Assembly (NCBI GenBank): GCA_040758525.1
Contig: JBFLVQ010000111.1
Coordinates: forward strand, 1-17,938
Length of the DNA stretch: 17,938 nucleotides
From: JBFLVQ01 sp040758525
GTDB lineage: Bacteria; Acidobacteriota; Blastocatellia; Chloracidobacteriales; JADJPF01
Reading direction: 5' to 3'
Shown: piece by piece, positions 14,781 to 17,938 of the stretch
Layout: every line of letters begins with the position of its first letter
How positions within the stretch are numbered: position 1 is the first letter of the stretch
Notes under the pieces: generated by a model
Database searches by the model: none
Told to the model about the DNA's origin: nothing
What the model saw: the letters and a program-made list of their open reading frames with translations, nothing else
Position numbers and translations under genes: made by a program

Positions 14781-15824
14781 CTACTCTCTGAGCGCCAAGC
14801 CAATGTCTGTTCTGATCGTAGGCTTTCCACCCCCGAATTGCGTGTCTTCAAACCAGCAGAGGCCCGTCTGCGCGAGGTCCCAGAAGAAAAATGCGATCGT
14901 AGGAGCGGTTAGGATCCAACTTTGGTTCTCAGCGTCGTCATCAAGCGGTCCGACGCAGATCCTTGCATCGTCATCGCCCTCATCGAAGACCGCGAACCAT
15001 GCGTGATCTCCCTGGTGTGGGACCATGAGCGTAATAGCGAAATTGCCGGGAACTCCACGATCACGCATGGCTGACTCAACCCTGAAGTCGGATCCGTCGA
15101 AGGGAGGTAAGTTCGGGTTGTTTGGGTGGCAATCTCTGACACCTCGGGCGATACTCTCGCGAGTGAGGAAGGTCGTAAGAAGCTGGGGCAACAGGATTCC
15201 GGTGCGCATCTGCCAAGCCTCGAGTGCTTGCGCAGCAGATCCGTCCACCCGATCGCCCTGAACTCCCAAGGCCGCATAGGCATCATCAGCGGTGATTGAA
15301 CGTGCGACCTCTGAAGGGTCGCGCCCACCCATTCTAGTCTGATTCCAGTAGAGCTTGAAGTATGAAACGGCGCGAGGCTCTGACTCGAAGTACTCACCGA
15401 CTTGCTTTGCTGATAGCCCTGCCTTCCTGATGATCTGGTATGCCTGCGCGAAGTCTACGTGAGCGTCGCGGGCTGTGTCAGGCGCGAACTCAAAGAGAGT
15501 GCCACAGGTCTTCACCCAAAACTCGATGAGGCGGTCCTCAGTAACAGAATAACCAAGACGTGCAAGCACTGCCGCGAGGTCGGCACGCGAAAAGTCATTC
15601 TGCGAACCTGTGACCCGGAGCGCCACATCACTCCAACGAGTCTCATCGTCGACCGAGAGTTCGCTGATAGTGACACCGTACCAGTACGGCATCAAGATCA
15701 TGTCCTTCTCATCGTACTCGATCTTATAGGTGCCATCTTCATTGAGCCTTCGTATGATCGCACCGGACCAACTTCCTCTCGGCGCTGCAAGGCAGTGAGT
15801 TCCCTCGGCAAGCTGTTTTTTCAT
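14781..15824 (-). CDS. SUKH (SMI1/KNR4)-like protein with Tudor-like N-terminus (cassette gene)
   Basis: A 347-residue protein. Residues 8-45 (APRGSWSGAIIRRLNEDGTY, then KIEYDEKD) look like a Tudor/chromo-barrel fold. Residues 60-170 are helical and may be EF-hand-like without clear calcium loops. Residues 197-345 resemble the SUKH/SMI1-KNR4 fold: LEAWQMRTGILLPQLLTTFL, then FAITLMVPHQGDHAWFAVFD, then ICVGPLDDD. SUKH proteins are commonly immunity proteins against toxins, though no toxin gene is seen here. The ATG has AGGAG 11 bases upstream, a loose spacing. The gene fills one cassette between two attC sites, and is GC-rich compared with the flanks. The SUKH match is by pattern only. Confidence 0.7.
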   Translation of the reverse strand: MKKQLAEGTHCLAAPRGSWSGAIIRRLNEDGTYKIEYDEKDMILMPYWYGVTISELSVDDETRWSDVALRVTGSQNDFSRADLAAVLARLGYSVTEDRLIEFWVKTCGTLFEFAPDTARDAHVDFAQAYQIIRKAGLSAKQVGEYFESEPRAVSYFKLYWNQTRMGGRDPSEVARSITADDAYAALGVQGDRVDGSAAQALEAWQMRTGILLPQLLTTFLTRESIARGVRDCHPNNPNLPPFDGSDFRVESAMRDRGVPGNFAITLMVPHQGDHAWFAVFDEGDDDARICVGPLDDDAENQSWILTAPTIAFFFWDLAQTGLCWFEDTQFGGGKPTIRTDIGLALRE

Positions 15825-15898
15825 CGAATCCGATTCTCCTGAGACTGCATCCCTCTTCGGTACCTCAAGGCATGATTGAGATTATTTATCGCGAAGAG

Positions 15899-15991
15899 GC
15901 CGAACGCCCCACGTCAGCAGGCGCGCACGATCAACTGGATTGTAACCGACTAAGTCCATTGTGCGCGCTCCGCTGTACATGCTAGTTCGGC
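15899..15991 (-). other. attC recombination site (cassette A / cassette B)
   Basis: The clearest site of the array. On the minus strand it begins with R'' GCCGAAC (15985-15991) and ends with R' GTTCGGC (15899-15905), perfect complements. Inside, GCGCGCAC (15961-15968) pairs with GTGCGCGC (15921-15928), with TGGA/TCCA nearer the loop and an offset CAGC/GCTG pair outside. The stop codon TAG of the upstream gene directly follows R'', a common arrangement in cassettes. Length is 93 bases. R' departs from GTTRRRY at one position. Confidence 0.7.
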
Positions 15992-16590
15992 TGCTGCTGC
16001 GGTAGCGGCTCAGCGCCACGAGATTGCTCAAGCCTCATCAAGAACGGCCCAAGCACGCCAGGAGCTTCCTGTACACCACAGATTACGGATTCAACAGGTT
16101 CCCGCGCATCACAGGCGAAGTAATCGATACGCAACAGGTCAGGCTCCTCGCAAGCATCTGGTGACGAGATCAAAATGTAGGGATCGTCCGCGTCCAGCCC
16201 GTGGCGGTCATTCGCCGAGATGACAAGCCGACTGACTGAAGTCCCCGCGCGAAACCGTTCCGCCTGTTTCGAGTCAAGGAAGTGCTGGGTGACTGCCAAA
16301 CGCGCCTTCATCCACGGATTCGCCTCGACCTCTTTGCGGTAGGAGTCAATCACCTGCTCCCAGGTCTCCAGGAACTCCGCTGCGCGATGAACATCTTCAA
16401 GAGCAGTCTGCGCACGCTCAAGCCAGAGTCGCAATGCTGCCTTGTCGCCTCGTGCGAGCCGAAGTACTGCGCGGTACGTGGGGTCAGGATGCGGCGCAGA
16501 GTAGTATTGGCGCAAAAGGTCAAAGATCTCATCGACTTCAGTGTTGGCGAAGTGCTCCTTTATCCAGTGTCGTATGTAGGACGTGTTCAT
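15982..16590 (-). CDS. Uncharacterised protein (cassette gene)
   Basis: A 202-residue soluble protein of no family I recognise. Residues 1-110 are almost entirely helical (IRHWIKEHFANTEVDEIFDLL, cut here for length to the N-terminal helix pair, then helices through 90-110). Residues 118-150 contain SRLVISANDRHGLDADDPYI, strand-like, and the C-terminus is Gln/Pro-rich. There is no ribosome site; the ATG lies 20 bases after the attC core, a typical cassette leader. Its stop codon follows the R'' of the next attC site. The product could be an accessory or immunity protein, but nothing in the sequence shows this. Confidence 0.7.
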   Translation of the reverse strand: MNTSYIRHWIKEHFANTEVDEIFDLLRQYYSAPHPDPTYRAVLRLARGDKAALRLWLERAQTALEDVHRAAEFLETWEQVIDSYRKEVEANPWMKARLAVTQHFLDSKQAERFRAGTSVSRLVISANDRHGLDADDPYILISSPDACEEPDLLRIDYFACDAREPVESVICGVQEAPGVLGPFLMRLEQSRGAEPLPQQQPN

Positions 16591-16603
16591 GTGAATTCGA
16601 GCA

Positions 16604-16673
16604 GCCTAACGTTTAAGTTTCACTCGTACCAATGGAGCAAAGCGACATTGGTATCGGGTGGAAACGCTTATTA
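16604..16673 (-). other. attC-like site at the head of the cassette array
   Basis: On the minus strand it ends in R' GTTAGGC (16604-16610), a perfect GTTRRRY core. A long imperfect hairpin precedes it: on the plus strand GTTTCACTCG and TACCAATG pair with CATTGGTA and CGGGTGGAAAC (to about 16665), with single unpaired bases like attC extrahelical bases. The outer R'' is degenerate, so this may be a diverged attC belonging to the upstream gene or an array-entry site. Length is about 70 bases. Confidence 0.6.
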
Positions 16674-16738
16674 TACCATAGTATTTTTCTTACTTCCCCT
16701 TGCTTATAGTTATAACAAGTATGTGAAGATCTTTCTAA

Positions 16739-17188
16739 TTATTCATCATAACTACGATCCATTAGATCTACAACCGTTCCATAGATGTCTCCATTATCAC
16801 TAACCACAAGCGCAGAATCATCTATAGGTATTGGCATCTGATCAAGTCCATTGAGCAATTGCTCCATTGCTTTCTGGTTCTCTGCTAGAAGTTCTGAACG
16901 ACAATATACAACAATAAGTTGATGCTCAAATCGTCTTGCCACACGTCCACGCAAAAACCCTCCATATTCTGGCTCATCTTTGAGAATCCATTCATAACCT
17001 TTAGGAGGATTAGCTTTGTGCCCACGCTTAGCATCTAGCAGCTTACCATCTGGATATATCCAAAATACAAACTCAGGATCAGTATGGGTAAAGGTGCGTA
17101 CTGCCGCACGTCGCCCCCGGAAATCGGACGCCAAAAACTCGAATATACGAGTCGCTTCATCACGACTCACTGAACCAATAGTAATCAT
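16739..17188 (-). CDS. Uncharacterised protein
   Basis: A 149-residue soluble protein I do not recognise. It begins MITIGSVSRDEATRIFEFLA, then has VRTFTHTDPEFVFWIYPDGK with strand character, a KGYEWILKDEPEYGGFLRGR segment, and a C-terminal helix ENQKAMEQLLNGL. There are no membrane or catalytic signatures. It lies upstream of the first attC-like site but does not itself begin at a cassette core. It has its own promoter-like sequence, so it may be the fixed gene ahead of the array. It is more AT-rich than the next two cassettes. Confidence 0.7.
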   Translation of the reverse strand: MITIGSVSRDEATRIFEFLASDFRGRRAAVRTFTHTDPEFVFWIYPDGKLLDAKRGHKANPPKGYEWILKDEPEYGGFLRGRVARRFEHQLIVVYCRSELLAENQKAMEQLLNGLDQMPIPIDDSALVVSDNGDIYGTVVDLMDRSYDE

Positions 17189-17230
17189 TACTTCTTATTC
17201 CATTCATCATTACCACATTACTGATGCGGT

Positions 17231-17259
17231 ATAATATGAAGTAGACTAATAATAACCAA
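17231..17259 (-). promoter_or_regulatory. Sigma-70-like promoter for the minus-strand genes
   Basis: On the minus strand TTGGTT (17254-17259) is followed, after 17 bases, by TATTAT (17231-17236), 43 bases before the ATG at 17188. Both hexamers are close to consensus. It is the only good promoter seen to the right of the cassette array and could also drive the cassette genes. Confidence 0.45.
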
Positions 17260-17559
17260 CTATCATTAGCTAATGACTATAAAGGCAGCAGCCAGCAATC
17301 TGATCCAAATTTCACCACTGATATACCTTTGCCAATAACTTTACCTTTTAATCAATAGTATTATAGAGCAATCACTTACCTTTGTGTCTTGTTACTCTGA
17401 AAAGATGGCCTTATTGAGTATATCCGCCAATTCTAGTCCCCCATTGCCGGTATTCCCTGTCTAGTTGCAGCTATTCTCCTAAAATACCCTAGAGAAAGCT
17501 CTAACTATGTTGCAATTGTTAGAGCAAGTTCGAACCATTGCTCGTTTCTGAAGTATTCG
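17260..17559. other. Region without a recognisable gene
   Basis: Short frames only on both strands. The frame of the right-edge gene is open from 17437, but the translation there does not resemble the longer homologue at 12.2-13.1 kb and has no good start. Homology to that gene begins abruptly at 17560. Confidence 0.4.
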
Positions 17560-17938
17560 ACCAAACAGATGGATACTATTGCAATGTCCATCGATAAGCT
17601 GGATAGATCGTTACAAGCCAGTATGCAGGCCCTCACTAATCAGATTGGTGCTTTGCAAGATAGTCTGTTGAAGGTGTCTCGTCAGCAAGATTCTATGGAA
17701 AGAGCAATGAATGCTTTCATAGTGAGAGCTGAATCTTTCTTCTCACAGTTCCCTGCTATTGCTGCTCAAGCTGATTCTTTTGCTAAAGCTTTGGAAGTGA
17801 TCTCGCAGTTTGCTCAAACCAATCAATTGAATGCTCAGATACTTGCTACTCTCAAGAAGCTTAATAATAAAATTGCTACCAGTGAAACTAGAGGTAAGCC
17901 TATGGTGAAAAGAGTAGCCAACAAAGTTAAACGCAAAT
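17560..17938 (+). repeat. Direct repeat, copy 2 of 2 (379 bp, reaches window end)
   Basis: Partner of 12720-13098 in the same orientation. The exact runs are at 17593-17620 and 17654-17703. Similarity starts abruptly at 17560 and continues to the edge, so the true right end is unknown. Confidence 0.85.
17569..17938 (+). CDS. Coiled-coil protein, short homologue of the 12.2-13.1 kb gene (stop just outside window)
   Basis: From the ATG at 17569 the frame encodes 123 residues (MDTIAMSIDKLDRSLQAS, then ALQDSLLKVSRQQDSMER and so on). They align without gaps to the last part of the protein encoded at 12162-13100, with about four residues in five identical by eye. The helix and basic tail are kept; the DNA-binding-like domain and AT-hook-like motifs are missing. 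The final base of the window is the T of what is probably the TAG stop, by comparison with the other copy. Most nucleotide differences are silent, which suggests that both copies have been under selection. It could be a short functional version or a 5'-truncated copy. Confidence 0.55.
   Translation, partial: MDTIAMSIDKLDRSLQASMQALTNQIGALQDSLLKVSRQQDSMERAMNAFIVRAESFFSQFPAIAAQADSFAKALEVISQFAQTNQLNAQILATLKKLNNKIATSETRGKPMVKRVANKVKRK

Noticed and set aside
17405..17464. Short plus-strand frame starting ATGGCCTTATTG
   Set aside because: It has fewer than 20 codons, no ribosome site and no resemblance to neighbouring proteins.

Overview
The window is a bacterial accessory region: a defence-island-like stretch followed by an apparent integron cassette array that has no integrase in view. 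Shine-Dalgarno sites, ATGA/TGATG gene overlaps and the protein families all indicate a bacterium. Neither phylum nor replicon type can be fixed from the sequence. Base composition is patchy: AT-leaning from about 6.2 to 13.1 kb and again after 16.6 kb, but clearly GC-rich across most of 13.3-16.6 kb, which suggests parts of different origin.

Left part (1-7.8 kb). A minus-strand pair encodes a small excisionase-type helix-turn-helix protein and an N-6 adenine DNA methylase. The methylase has one frameshift and runs off the left edge. Diverging from it is a tight plus-strand operon of three overlapping genes: a PD-(D/E)xK nuclease-like protein, a protein I do not recognise, and a superfamily 1 helicase. 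Three small genes follow in the same direction (FHA-domain protein, coiled coil plus basic C-terminal domain, unknown). The divergent spacer carries four tandem 10-bp repeats, a plausible operator.

Middle part (7.8-11.9 kb). A plus-strand operon encodes a complete prokaryotic ubiquitin-like conjugation set: ubiquitin-like protein, E2-like protein, JAMM-type peptidase, and E1-like ThiF protein. It is transcribed away from a minus-strand pair consisting of an XRE-type repressor and an ImmA/IrrE-type metallopeptidase. The shared spacer is full of TTGATAT/ATATCAA palindromes, and another copy lies just past the E1 gene. The simplest reading is a stress-inducible ubiquitin-like defence module in which the peptidase inactivates the repressor.

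Right part (11.9-17.9 kb). A gene for a DNA-binding-like protein with two AT-hook-like motifs and a coiled-coil tail has a second, N-terminally short homologue at the right edge. Between the two copies lie five minus-strand genes. Four of them are separated by sites with attC architecture (complementary R''/R' core sites, imperfect hairpin, next gene starting just after the core site). They encode an unknown protein, a SUKH-like protein with a Tudor-like N-terminus, an unknown protein, and a zinc-ribbon protein with a ribosomal L7/L12 C-terminal-like domain. This looks like a cluster of attC sites lacking integrase. No tRNA, rRNA, CRISPR array or insertion sequence was seen.
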